Shown here: one piece after another, positions 9,163 to 18,157 of the stretch
Layout of the letters: every line of letters begins with the position of its first letter
Position numbering within the stretch: the stretch's first letter is position 1
NCBI GenBank assembly: GCA_947479475.1
Contig: CANJZW010000004.1
Coordinates: forward strand, 32,963-96,962
DNA from: Chthoniobacteraceae bacterium
GTDB lineage: Bacteria > Verrucomicrobiota > Verrucomicrobiia > Chthoniobacterales > Chthoniobacteraceae
DNA: 64,000 bases
Direction: 5' to 3'
The notes under the pieces: model-generated
What the model saw: the letters and a program-made list of their open reading frames with translations, nothing else
Databases searched by the model: none
Told to the model about the DNA's origin: nothing
Position numbers and translations under genes: made by a program

Positions 9163-12100
9163 ATGAACACTGCCCCCACAGCCACTCGCCGAAACGCCCT
9201 CGCCACTCTCGCCGCCACCCTCGGCGGAGGCTTGGCCGCCCCTCTCTTCGCACAAACGCAAAGTGCTCAGAAGCCTGCGCTGCCGGTGACTCCTAAACCC
9301 TCGTTTCCAAAACCCACGCTGCACGTTTATTCCGACTACGGCTGGCTTCGCGGGTTTAATTACATCATGCCCTGGGGAGCACGCATCGAGGACGGCTGGT
9401 GGTTTTATGACGGCAGAAAAATGCGCGGGGATATGGCGCTCGCGCGTTCGGTGCATGCCAACGCAATCCGCCTGTGGATCGACTACAGCGTCTGGTACCG
9501 CGATCCCGAGAAAGTGACGGCCAGCTTTTTGGATGCGATTGCCGCGATCGACGAGAACGGGATGAAAGCCATGCCATGCCTCTTCAACCGCTGGGTGGGC
9601 GGACGCCACGACTACGGCGGCACGCACACTGAAAATATAAGGCCGAACATGCCGGAGCAGCTCGACTACGTTCGCGCTCTGGTCACTCCGCTCGCAAATG
9701 ATCCGCGCGTGTTCTGCTGGGATCTTTGCAACGAGCCGCAGGGTGGCGCGGATCCCACATTCAAAGCTTTCAGCGAAGAACTCAGTCTGCGCGAGTATCG
9801 CTGGCTGGCGGCCATCGCCGACACGGTGAAAAAAAGCGGCGCACGTCAGCCTGTGACCATTGGCACGATGAACGGCACCAATATCACGTTCTACGCACCG
9901 CTTGTGGATGTGCTTTGCTCCCATCCTTATGCCCGCGACCGTGCGGGCTTGGAGAAACTCATCGCAGGCTATCGCGTGATGGTGGCTGAGGAGCAGAAGC
10001 CCATGCTGGTAAATGAATGCGTTCCCGGCAGTGAAAAAGACGAAGTGCGTGCCGAAACGCACCGCTACTACCTGGAACAGCTCGGCGCCGCCGGACTCGG
10101 TTGCATGCCGTGGAGCATCCGGGAGGGACTCCACGTCGCCGCCCGCCGCGACCGTATGGACGGCAACGGCATCGACAACAAGGGTTACCATCCGACTTTC
10201 AACGCCGACGGCACCCTGCGTGCCGGCCACGAGTGGATGCGGGACGCGCCCTCGCTTCGCGCTCCTTGGGAAAAGTCACAGCCCACGGAACGCTCAATAC
10301 ATCCGACACGAAACCGTTCTCAAGAAATGAATCAACACACATCCATGGCGACTAGTTTCACGTTTCTCGCCGCCCTACTGCTCGCACCGATGGCCGTCCT
10401 GCACGCGGGATCACTCGACGTCGTTCAAGACGGAAGGGTCATCAACCTTGTGCATCCCGAACCGGTGCACGCCTACTCGAGCAGGAACGGCGCGCTGGAA
10501 CTGCGTGATGCGCGCAAGGTATTCGCGCTGGACGCAAAGCTGGGCAACGACTTCACCGTGAGGGCACGGATGCGTATCGATAACGCGAGGACTTCTGCTG
10601 CTGCCGTGGTCTTTGATGAGCGGGACCTCTTTCTCTTCGGGGGTTCTGCCGGGAAGATGCTGTTCCAGGCTGCAAGGTTCAAAGGCGCGAAGCTCGACCG
10701 ACCCGCGCCGCAGGTGGTGCTGGATGGGAAGATGTTCGATCTGGAGATCACGCGCTCGGCGTCGGCGTTCGTGATCCGCATTGATGGCGAGAGCATTGTG
10801 GAGGTGAAGGACAAGGTGCCGGAGATCCGTTCACTCGGCCTGCGCCCATGGGGCGGCGTGATGTGGATTGAGTCGCTAGGCATCACGGGTGATGTTGAAA
10901 AGGACAACAAGGCCGAGACGCTGCGCACCGATGTCGTCAGCGTGGATCCGGAACGCAACCCGAAAAACGCGGGCGTAGAGCAGCGTGCGCTGTGGGCCGA
11001 GCATTTGAGCAAGCTGCCTCGCATTGATTTGTCAGATAAAATCCAGCGCACGGTGCTTGCCCAGGGCATCAAGGAGGACGGAAAACACTCTCCCGATGGC
11101 TATTGGGCGCATCCCACAACAACCATGCTCGCCGATGGGAAAACACTCTTCGCGGTGTGGACCTATTACCACGGCGGTCACGCGGGGCCAATGGCCCGCA
11201 GTGATGACGGCGGCGTGACCTGGAAGCGGCTTGATGATTCGCTGCCTCCGAATTATTGGAACTTCAGAAACTGTCCGAGCATCTACCGCCTCACCGATCC
11301 GCAGGGGAAGGAACGGCTCTGGGTGTTTGCCATGCGCACAGCGCGGTGCAATTCAGAAGCCGATACCCGTGATTTCACGGGCCGTCTCGAGGGCTACATG
11401 CCGCGCATCGTCAGTGAGGATGCTGGCAAGACGTGGAAAGAGGCTCCGCCGCTAGGGAGTTTTGAGCGTGAAAGCCCGTGGCGCTGCGTGATGACGTTCT
11501 CGAGCATTGTACGGCTTCGGGATGGCAGTTACCTCGGCCAGTTTCATCGCTTCAAAAGCCCTGTGAACGACGACCACTACCAGGTCATGCAGAGCATCAC
11601 TCGCGACGGCGGCCTTACCTGGAACCAGCCGAACGTAGCTTTTGACGGGGAAACGATGGAGCGAAAAAAGCCCTGCGAACCGTATGTCTTCCGTTCACCG
11701 GACGGCGCCGAATTGTGCTGTCTGATGCGCGAGAACTGGCGCAGCGGTACGAGCCTTGTGATGTTCAGCCGCGACGAAGGCCAGACGTGGAGCCGGCCGG
11801 CGGACTCGCCGTGGGGCCTCAGCGGCGACCGGCACCAGCATGTGCAGCTCCCCGATGGCCGCCTGCTTTTTGTGTTCCGGGACAGCGCTCCGCAGTTCCG
11901 TGACGAGGTGAAAACCGGGCCGCTGCGCTACTTCCGCATGGATGGCTTTGTCGGCTGGGTCGGCACCTATGACGACCTCAAGCATGGCCGTCCCGGCCAA
12001 TACGCACTGCGTTTGCTGCCCCGCCTCGGTGACACAGGTTATCCCAGCCTGCATCACCTCGCCGACGGCACGCTGGTCGCCACCACCTACGGCGTGCTCG

Positions 12101-12198
12101 TTGCGGGGGAGAAGCCCTCCATTGTCAGCCTCCGGTTTAAGATGGAGGAACTCGACGCCCTCGCCAGGAAGGAAACCCCCGACACAAAAGCTCCATGA
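9163..12198 (+). CDS. Clan GH-A glycoside hydrolase fused to a sialidase-fold protein
   Basis: The start at 9163 gives a Tat-type signal (TRRNALATLAATLGGGLAA); an in-frame ATG at 9103 overlaps the preceding gene. Residues about 50-385 form a (beta/alpha)8 glycosidase of clan GH-A, close to GH5-like proteins often labelled 1,4-beta-xylanase: acid/base Glu191 in WDLCNEP and nucleophile Glu285 in MLVNECVPG. At residue 389 (ATG at 10327) a second complete secretion signal begins inside the protein (TFLAALLLAPMAVLHA), followed by a beta-sandwich region and a BNR propeller with SDDGGVTW, SEDAGKTW and SRDEGQTW. The paralogue at 34360 consists of just this second half. I therefore infer that two adjacent genes were joined by loss of a stop codon. 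The second half may also be translated alone from 10327 or 10345. Confidence 0.85.
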   Translation: MNTAPTATRRNALATLAATLGGGLAAPLFAQTQSAQKPALPVTPKPSFPKPTLHVYSDYGWLRGFNYIMPWGARIEDGWWFYDGRKMRGDMALARSVHANAIRLWIDYSVWYRDPEKVTASFLDAIAAIDENGMKAMPCLFNRWVGGRHDYGGTHTENIRPNMPEQLDYVRALVTPLANDPRVFCWDLCNEPQGGADPTFKAFSEELSLREYRWLAAIADTVKKSGARQPVTIGTMNGTNITFYAPLVDVLCSHPYARDRAGLEKLIAGYRVMVAEEQKPMLVNECVPGSEKDEVRAETHRYYLEQLGAAGLGCMPWSIREGLHVAARRDRMDGNGIDNKGYHPTFNADGTLRAGHEWMRDAPSLRAPWEKSQPTERSIHPTRNRSQEMNQHTSMATSFTFLAALLLAPMAVLHAGSLDVVQDGRVINLVHPEPVHAYSSRNGALELRDARKVFALDAKLGNDFTVRARMRIDNARTSAAAVVFDERDLFLFGGSAGKMLFQAARFKGAKLDRPAPQVVLDGKMFDLEITRSASAFVIRIDGESIVEVKDKVPEIRSLGLRPWGGVMWIESLGITGDVEKDNKAETLRTDVVSVDPERNPKNAGVEQRALWAEHLSKLPRIDLSDKIQRTVLAQGIKEDGKHSPDGYWAHPTTTMLADGKTLFAVWTYYHGGHAGPMARSDDGGVTWKRLDDSLPPNYWNFRNCPSIYRLTDPQGKERLWVFAMRTARCNSEADTRDFTGRLEGYMPRIVSEDAGKTWKEAPPLGSFERESPWRCVMTFSSIVRLRDGSYLGQFHRFKSPVNDDHYQVMQSITRDGGLTWNQPNVAFDGETMERKKPCEPYVFRSPDGAELCCLMRENWRSGTSLVMFSRDEGQTWSRPADSPWGLSGDRHQHVQLPDGRLLFVFRDSAPQFRDEVKTGPLRYFRMDGFVGWVGTYDDLKHGRPGQYALRLLPRLGDTGYPSLHHLADGTLVATTYGVLVAGEKPSIVSLRFKMEELDALARKETPDTKAP

Positions 12199-12947
12199 AA
12201 ACGCTAAAACCATCTGGCTCTTTGGTGTTTCTAGCCCCCCGCAAAGGTGTCTCTATTCTTAACGCAACCCTGCTCTGGCTTTCAGCGGGCGTACTTCTCG
12301 CAGAGCCGACTCTGATCTTTTCCGATGATTTCAACCGCGAGGAGGTCTCGTCAGAAAGGGAGGAGGTGGGCAACGGGTGGACGACGAACACGCAGAGAAG
12401 AGCGCCGGGAAAACGGCAGGCCGTATTGAAGGATGGCGCATTGCTACTGGCCACGGATCCGGCCGCCAAGCACGTGGTGGTGGCGTTCCATGAGACCTCC
12501 TTTTCCGATGGCATTCTTGAGCTCCGGTTCCTGCGCCCCGCTGATGGAACCCTCGGCGTCGCTTTTTCGGATCCCGAGTGCAAGAACGTTCACGCTGGCC
12601 ACTTGTTGGTGTTGAGGCTGCTTCCGGATTCTCTGACCCTGACGGATTTGAAAACGGGATCGGCGGATCTCAACATACTGGCCAAGCTCAAGGAGGGGAA
12701 ACGCGATGCCGAACTGGACGCGCTTTTGAAGGCCAAAACAAAAAGTTTTCCACTTCTGCTCACGGCAAACCAGTGGCACGTGCTGCGGCTTCAAGTAGTG
12801 GGACAGACCATGACGGCATTTGTGGACGACGCAGAAGTAGGATCGATCACGAGCCCGGGTGTTGGGCATCCCCACAAACGGGTGCTGGAGATCAGCAACA
12901 ACAAGCCCGTTCGGATCGACGACGTGAAAATCTGGAACCTCCCCTAG
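12195..12947 (+). CDS. Secreted concanavalin-like (laminin-G/DUF1080-type) protein
   Basis: Overlaps the previous stop by ATGA, so translation is probably coupled. The 250-residue product has a hydrophobic export signal near residues 22-36 (ATLLWLSAGVLLA) and then one beta-sandwich domain with FSDDFNREE near its start, LEISNNKPVRIDDVKIW at its end and alternating hydrophobic strands between. This layout resembles DUF1080 (3-keto-disaccharide hydrolase) and LamG-like domains that bind or cleave sugars. No catalytic residues could be identified, so it may be a carbohydrate-binding protein. The following gene starts three bases after its stop. Confidence 0.6.
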   Translation: MKTLKPSGSLVFLAPRKGVSILNATLLWLSAGVLLAEPTLIFSDDFNREEVSSEREEVGNGWTTNTQRRAPGKRQAVLKDGALLLATDPAAKHVVVAFHETSFSDGILELRFLRPADGTLGVAFSDPECKNVHAGHLLVLRLLPDSLTLTDLKTGSADLNILAKLKEGKRDAELDALLKAKTKSFPLLLTANQWHVLRLQVVGQTMTAFVDDAEVGSITSPGVGHPHKRVLEISNNKPVRIDDVKIWNLP

Positions 12948-12949
12948 TC

Positions 12950-15001
12950 ATGAGATTACTTTTATTCTCCCTCGTTTGTTTTTTTGCAGTCGCACTGACC
13001 CCCTTGCTGTATGCGAGTGAACCGCACGCTCCGGCACTTTCCGATTTTCTCGAACAGCACTGCACCGCGTGTCATAACCCGGAAAAGCTCAAGGGAAAAA
13101 TCAACCTCAAGCCGATGTCCGCCTCTGCCGCACATTCGGATGCGGACCTTTTAGAGCGGGTGATGGACGTAATCTCATCCGGGGAAATGCCTCCGGAGGA
13201 AAAGCCCCGGCCTTCGCAGGCGGATGTCGGCTCCGTTTTGGTGCATCTGCGCAAAATTCTTAGCGCTGCGCGCTTGAGAGATGGGATCACTCCCGATGAC
13301 CCGGGCAGGGGCAACGACGTGGATCATTCCGCACTTTTCACCGAACCGGAGGTGCGAAAGGCTGCCGCGCCCTCGCGACTCTGGCGGATGAGTCCGCACC
13401 TTTTCATGCAAAGGGCGAATGCGCTGACTCAAAACCGGCTGTTCCTTTATCCGAACCGGAACCTCGGCAAGGACGCGCTTCATCCGGCCTTGAGTTACTT
13501 GGCTCCTCCTCACGCATTCCGAGACCATGCAGGTATTCACCGCCTCGAGGGCACAACCACCGAACTGCTTTTTGACGTTTGCTGGCAGATAGCCGGGCTG
13601 CAGGTGGCTCCTGCGAAACCTGCCCGCCCGCTGCCGGCGTTTGAAGTGCTGTTGTCTGCTGCAGAGCCGGATGATGCGGCGTGGGAGGGCGCGATCCGGG
13701 AGCAGTTCAATGTGTCCATGCGGCGCGCACCGCGGACGGATGAGATTTCCGGTCTTGTCCGGCTGGCGAGGGCGACTGAATCCGGGGGTACGCGGGCCCT
13801 CGCATTGCAGACCCTGCTTGCGGCCGTCCTGCTCAAGCCCGATGCGGTGTACCGCTACGAGATCGGCCGGGGTGAACCCGACGAGATTGGACGCGTGATG
13901 CTAGCTCCCCACGAATTGATGCATGCCGTTGCTTACGCCCTCACAGACTTTGCACCGGACGAACCCTTGCGGCGAGCTGTGGCCGAGGGAAGGTTCACAA
14001 CGCGCAAAGACGTGGAGCGGGAGGTCAAGCGCGTGATTGAAACAACCGATGCCGCGATGCCTCGGTTGCTGCGCTTCTTCCAAGAGTATTTTGAGTACCC
14101 CCGCGCCACGGATGTCTTCAAGGACACGCGGCCCATGGGGCTTTCCCAGGCGGTCTACCGCATCGAAGATGCTGATGCGTTTGTGCGGTGGATACTCCGG
14201 GAGGACCGGGATGTCCTCAAAAGGCTGCTGACTGAGGACCGTTATTTCATGGGAACCGACGTGCTGGCGAATGTGCCGAACCATGTCCGGCGTTTCAGCG
14301 GTTACTTGTTTGCCGACTATGGTTTTCAAAAGGACACCACGTGGTCCTCCGAGTGGAAGACCAAACCGACGACGCCCCCTGTGGGCAAGCGTGCCGGCAT
14401 GTTGACTCACCCGGCGTGGCTGCTGGCTTTTTCTGACAACGAGAAGAGCCAGGCAATCCAGCGAGGTCGCTGGATTCGCACCAAGCTGCTGGGTGGAACC
14501 GTTCCCGAGACTCCCATCGGAGTGGATGCGAAACTTCCCACTGACTCCGAGCTGACGTTGCGCGAGAAGATGGAAAAAGTGACCCACGCAGACTATTGCT
14601 GGCGCTGTCACCAGCGGATGGATCCGCTGGGCCTGCCGTTGGAGCAGTTTGACGATTTCGGGCGCTGGCGGGAGGAAGAAAAAGGAAAACCCGTGGTGAC
14701 CACGGGAGAAATCCGGATCGGGGATCCCGCGTTGGACGGCCCTGTGAAAGACCCGTTTGAAATGATGGAGAGGCTTGCCCGCTCCGAGCGTGTCGAGCAG
14801 GTGTTCGTGCGCCACGCGTTCCGGTATTTTCTTGGCCGCAACGAAACCCTCGATGATTCGCCCACGCTGATTGACGCGCACCGGGCCTACCGCGCGAAGG
14901 GCGGAAGCATGAAAGCGCTGGTGGCTTCGCTGTTGATCTCAGACTCCTTCCTCCTCCGCCAACAACCCACGTCCAAAGACAGGCAATCCACTGCTCAATG
15001 A
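12950..15001 (+). CDS. Planctomycete-type cytochrome c protein, DUF1592/DUF1588/DUF1585
   Basis: Start 12950 gives a signal peptide (MRLLLFSLVCFFAVALTPLLYA); the same frame is open back to 12578 but only across the previous gene. The 683-residue protein has a heme c site CTACH at residues 38-42 (planctomycete cytochrome c domain with CHNPEKLKGKINL and SSGEMPPEEKPRP). DUF1592/DUF1588-type regions follow, including a second CxxCH, CWRCH at 550-554, in the conserved stretch HQRMDPLGLPLEQFD, and a C-terminal DUF1585 region. Such proteins are always found beside a DUF1552 gene, as here (ATGA overlap at 14998). They are thought to be exported redox proteins; one proposed role is in oxidative polysaccharide breakdown, which is unproven. 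Confidence 0.88.
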   Translation: MRLLLFSLVCFFAVALTPLLYASEPHAPALSDFLEQHCTACHNPEKLKGKINLKPMSASAAHSDADLLERVMDVISSGEMPPEEKPRPSQADVGSVLVHLRKILSAARLRDGITPDDPGRGNDVDHSALFTEPEVRKAAAPSRLWRMSPHLFMQRANALTQNRLFLYPNRNLGKDALHPALSYLAPPHAFRDHAGIHRLEGTTTELLFDVCWQIAGLQVAPAKPARPLPAFEVLLSAAEPDDAAWEGAIREQFNVSMRRAPRTDEISGLVRLARATESGGTRALALQTLLAAVLLKPDAVYRYEIGRGEPDEIGRVMLAPHELMHAVAYALTDFAPDEPLRRAVAEGRFTTRKDVEREVKRVIETTDAAMPRLLRFFQEYFEYPRATDVFKDTRPMGLSQAVYRIEDADAFVRWILREDRDVLKRLLTEDRYFMGTDVLANVPNHVRRFSGYLFADYGFQKDTTWSSEWKTKPTTPPVGKRAGMLTHPAWLLAFSDNEKSQAIQRGRWIRTKLLGGTVPETPIGVDAKLPTDSELTLREKMEKVTHADYCWRCHQRMDPLGLPLEQFDDFGRWREEEKGKPVVTTGEIRIGDPALDGPVKDPFEMMERLARSERVEQVFVRHAFRYFLGRNETLDDSPTLIDAHRAYRAKGGSMKALVASLLISDSFLLRQQPTSKDRQSTAQ

Positions 15002-16377
15002 AATCACCATCTCTGAACCGCCGTCACTTTCTCAAAAACCTGAGCCTTGGTGCGAGTGCGACCGTGCTTGGTCCCGTGCTGGAGCGCATCTGCCTCGGGG
15101 CGGAAGGAAAAATGGGGCCTCTCCGTTTTCTATTTGTCCTGGAGGGTAACGGACTTCCTCCAAAACAACTACAACCTCAGGAAATTCCCTTTGTCCCTCG
15201 CGAAAACCGGGACTGTTTTTCTAGCACACCGCTAACGGGCCTGACCCTGCCCGCATCTTTGGCGCCGGTGGAATCGTTCCGGGACCGGATGACCATCATT
15301 CAAGGATTGTCCGGCCGCATGTGTAGCGGGGGACATTCCTGCGATCACGGTGCCTTGGGCGCCTATCACGCGAACGGGGGGCGTGCCATCCGGGGGGCCA
15401 CAATCGACTCGATGCTGGGTCAACACCGGCAGGGCATTTTTCAAAGCATTGCCCTCGGAATCTCCAGTGAAGTGGACAAGGCCATCGACTTCAACTGCAC
15501 TGCGCTCAAATCTGGACAAAGCCTCGCGACCATCCTGCACCCGGCGATTGCGTACCGTAAACTGTTCGGTGTGGTTTCCCGAAATGAGGCGGGAGCGTCT
15601 TTTCAGGCCCAGAGCAGACTGCTCGACCACATGCAGGCTGAAATCCGGAGTGCTAGGAAGGAACTCGGTGCGATCGAAAAGGAGAAACTCGATGCATACC
15701 TTGGGGCATTTGAGTCGATTGCACGCACCTCGAACCGGTTGGTGGAAGCCCGCGAATCCCTGGGTGCCATCGCCCCTGCCGCAGCAGACAAATATCAGTC
15801 AAAAGTAGAAACCGACCGTCTGGATGCACAGTTTGAGTTGGCAACCGCAGCGTTGATTGGCGGGATTACCAACAGCGCCACGATCGCATCAGGAGTGGGT
15901 ACACCAAACTTCAACGTGACGTTTGGTGGACTTGGGATTCAGGAATCCAAGCATGTCATCGGGCACGCGCTTTATCTTGCGGACGATCACACGCGCTGGG
16001 AGATGTCTGAAAAGATCCGCGCGTTCCACTTCAGCCTCATCGCCCGCACGATGCGGGCCCTCGCGAATGTGCCCGAAGGAAACGGCACAATGCTCGACCG
16101 CACGGTCATCCTGTATCTCAGCGACAACGCGGAGACGCACCACAGCACCTGCTATGAATGGCCTTTTGTGCTGTTTGGAGGGCCCGAGGCACGTCTGCAG
16201 CGCGGCGGGCGGATCGTGCATTACCCGGACTACGGCAAGCCCGGGCACAAAACCATCAACACCCTTTACAACACGCTCCTTCACGCCAGCGGAAGTCCCC
16301 GTGACGACTTTGGACGGCTCGATCCAAATCTTGATCCTCATATGCACAGGGGTCCGCTTAGTGAGATCCTCGCGTAG
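14998..16377 (+). CDS. DUF1552 protein, Tat-exported
   Basis: Begins within the stop of the DUF1592 gene (ATGA) and forms the standard PVC-group pair with it. The N-terminus is a twin-arginine signal (NRRHFLKNLSLGASATVLG). The remaining 459-residue body shows the DUF1552 signatures: RFLFVLEGNGLPP near the start, TIIQGLSGRMCSGGHSCDHG with conserved glycine-histidine pairs, RGATIDSMLG, and the C-terminal VILYLSDNAETHHS and LFGGPEARL. Relatives resemble the alkaline-phosphatase-like DUF1501 fold. Function is unknown; export and co-occurrence with the heme protein suggest one complex. Confidence 0.9.
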   Translation: MKSPSLNRRHFLKNLSLGASATVLGPVLERICLGAEGKMGPLRFLFVLEGNGLPPKQLQPQEIPFVPRENRDCFSSTPLTGLTLPASLAPVESFRDRMTIIQGLSGRMCSGGHSCDHGALGAYHANGGRAIRGATIDSMLGQHRQGIFQSIALGISSEVDKAIDFNCTALKSGQSLATILHPAIAYRKLFGVVSRNEAGASFQAQSRLLDHMQAEIRSARKELGAIEKEKLDAYLGAFESIARTSNRLVEARESLGAIAPAAADKYQSKVETDRLDAQFELATAALIGGITNSATIASGVGTPNFNVTFGGLGIQESKHVIGHALYLADDHTRWEMSEKIRAFHFSLIARTMRALANVPEGNGTMLDRTVILYLSDNAETHHSTCYEWPFVLFGGPEARLQRGGRIVHYPDYGKPGHKTINTLYNTLLHASGSPRDDFGRLDPNLDPHMHRGPLSEILA

Positions 16378-16537
16378 TCGGCGGGGTTATTTGTTGAAAC
16401 CACTTGTTATGATGTTCCGCACACAACTCAGACCCTTGACGATCTTAGGCGCGGTCTGTGAGGCAACGCCGCGTCAGGCTCACACGCGGCTGCGCTGACG
16501 CTGAGCGCTGCAAGTTTTTGGCTTCGCAACAAAGGAA

Positions 16538-18142
16538 ATGATGAAACATAACCTCCTTTTCTTTTCCCCGCTGCTGTTCGCGCTCCTGGCTGCGATTCAC
16601 GCTGCTGGCACCAGTTCTGACGCCACCCTCGAAAGTCGCGGGCTGCCGCGAATCCTGTTCAACAACGACAGTGATGACTTGAAGTGGCCCGCCTACCCGC
16701 AGCATCACGACAGCGTCTGGGTGCCTGCGGGCAAACCGATTCCTTTACCATCCATCCGCACTCCCGAGGACTACCTTGCGCTGCGCATTGGACCGCTCGC
16801 AAAGAAGACCGAGGTTGCCGGGCTCGCCTATTGCGGCAACTTCGGCCTGCCCATCTGGGAAATGAAACGCGACCCCATTGCCGCACTTGGGGACGATCCG
16901 CTTCAACCGATCCTCCAGTTCTGGAAGCGTGATGGACGCACTTTTTTCTTTTCGATGCGCATGAACGACAAGCATCACGCCTACTTCAACTGGGCGCATC
17001 TTTGGGATGATTTCCGGCGCACGCACCGGTATTGGTTTCTTCAGCCACCCTCGGATGCCGAGTGGAAGGACGAAGTCCTCCCCTGGCTGAATGACCCGGC
17101 CCGACCTGGTCCACAAGAAATGTGGGCAAAAGTGCAAACACAGCCTGAGGCTCTGCGAGCGGGTCCAAACCGCGAGGCGAACGGCGAGAAGCTGCTCTAC
17201 GACTACTCCAAGGAGGAAGTCCGCAGCCACTATCTCGCGATCCTGCGCGAGGCCTGCCGACGCTACGACCTCGACGGCGTGGAGCTGGATTGGCTTCGCT
17301 ATCCGAAGTTCTTCCGAGATGGTGAGGTCAATGCCGCCGTCCTCACGGAGTTTGTCCGCGACGCGCGCAGCATCCTCGATGAAGCCGCGAAACGTCGCGG
17401 GCACGCGCTGCGCCTCGTCACCCGCGTCCCCGATAGCCCCGCACGCACGACGGAACTCGGTCTCGATGTCGAGGCCTGGCTAAAGGCCGGATGGATCGAC
17501 GCCGTCATCGCTGGTAACGGCTTTACCTTTGGTTCAAACGCACTCGACGAGTGGGTCACCCTCGCGCACCGGCATCGCGTGCCCGTTTATGGAGTGATCG
17601 AGCGGATGCCGCGCGGCTTCGCCCGCTACGGCTCGCCGGAAACGCTGCGTGCCGCCGCCGCCACGCTTTGGGCGCGGGGAGCGGATGGTCTTTACACCTT
17701 CAATTTCTACAACACCGCCGAATACCCGCTCCTCGCCGAGCTATCCGACCCAGCGAGGCTCGCGCACTTGCCGAAAGAATTTTTCGTTGATGCGTACAGC
17801 GTCACCAACAACGGCACCGTGAGCAAGACGCCCTTGCCATTGGACCTTAAGGCCAGCATCCCCGCCACCACACACTTGTTCATTGCGGATGATCCAGCAA
17901 TGGCCACGGAAACCAGCCTCGAAATCGTTTTCAAAGCCGAAGGCGAGTTCGAGCCACCTGTGACGACACTCAATGGTCAGCCGTTCCACGAGCTGAAATC
18001 CACGCGCAGCAAATTCGACCTCACGCTCACTCTTTCTTCCACCGCGTTGAAACAAGCACTCAAACGGGGCACCAACGACTTCACCTTCACCTCACCAGCA
18101 ACTGTGACGCTCACCTCGTTGAGCGTGCGCGTGGTGCCCTGA
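16538..18142 (+). CDS. GHL10/DUF187-type glycoside hydrolase-like protein, copy 1
   Basis: A 534-residue secreted protein (signal LLFALLAAIHA) starting with ATG ATG after a 160-base gap from the DUF1552 gene. The body carries ESRGLPRILFNNDSDDLKW, FNWAHLWDDFRRTH and the barrel motif YDLDGVELDWLRYPKFF, where Asp/Glu at a strand end match the family-10-like (GHL10, formerly DUF187) TIM barrels. The last 150 residues form a beta-rich module ending SLSVRVVP. It is nearly the same protein as the one at 30590-32188, and both are followed by a SUMF1-sialidase gene. Relatives hydrolyse various glycans; the substrate here is not evident. Confidence 0.8.
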   Translation: MMKHNLLFFSPLLFALLAAIHAAGTSSDATLESRGLPRILFNNDSDDLKWPAYPQHHDSVWVPAGKPIPLPSIRTPEDYLALRIGPLAKKTEVAGLAYCGNFGLPIWEMKRDPIAALGDDPLQPILQFWKRDGRTFFFSMRMNDKHHAYFNWAHLWDDFRRTHRYWFLQPPSDAEWKDEVLPWLNDPARPGPQEMWAKVQTQPEALRAGPNREANGEKLLYDYSKEEVRSHYLAILREACRRYDLDGVELDWLRYPKFFRDGEVNAAVLTEFVRDARSILDEAAKRRGHALRLVTRVPDSPARTTELGLDVEAWLKAGWIDAVIAGNGFTFGSNALDEWVTLAHRHRVPVYGVIERMPRGFARYGSPETLRAAAATLWARGADGLYTFNFYNTAEYPLLAELSDPARLAHLPKEFFVDAYSVTNNGTVSKTPLPLDLKASIPATTHLFIADDPAMATETSLEIVFKAEGEFEPPVTTLNGQPFHELKSTRSKFDLTLTLSSTALKQALKRGTNDFTFTSPATVTLTSLSVRVVP

Positions 18143-18157
18143 ACAAGATGACCCGAA

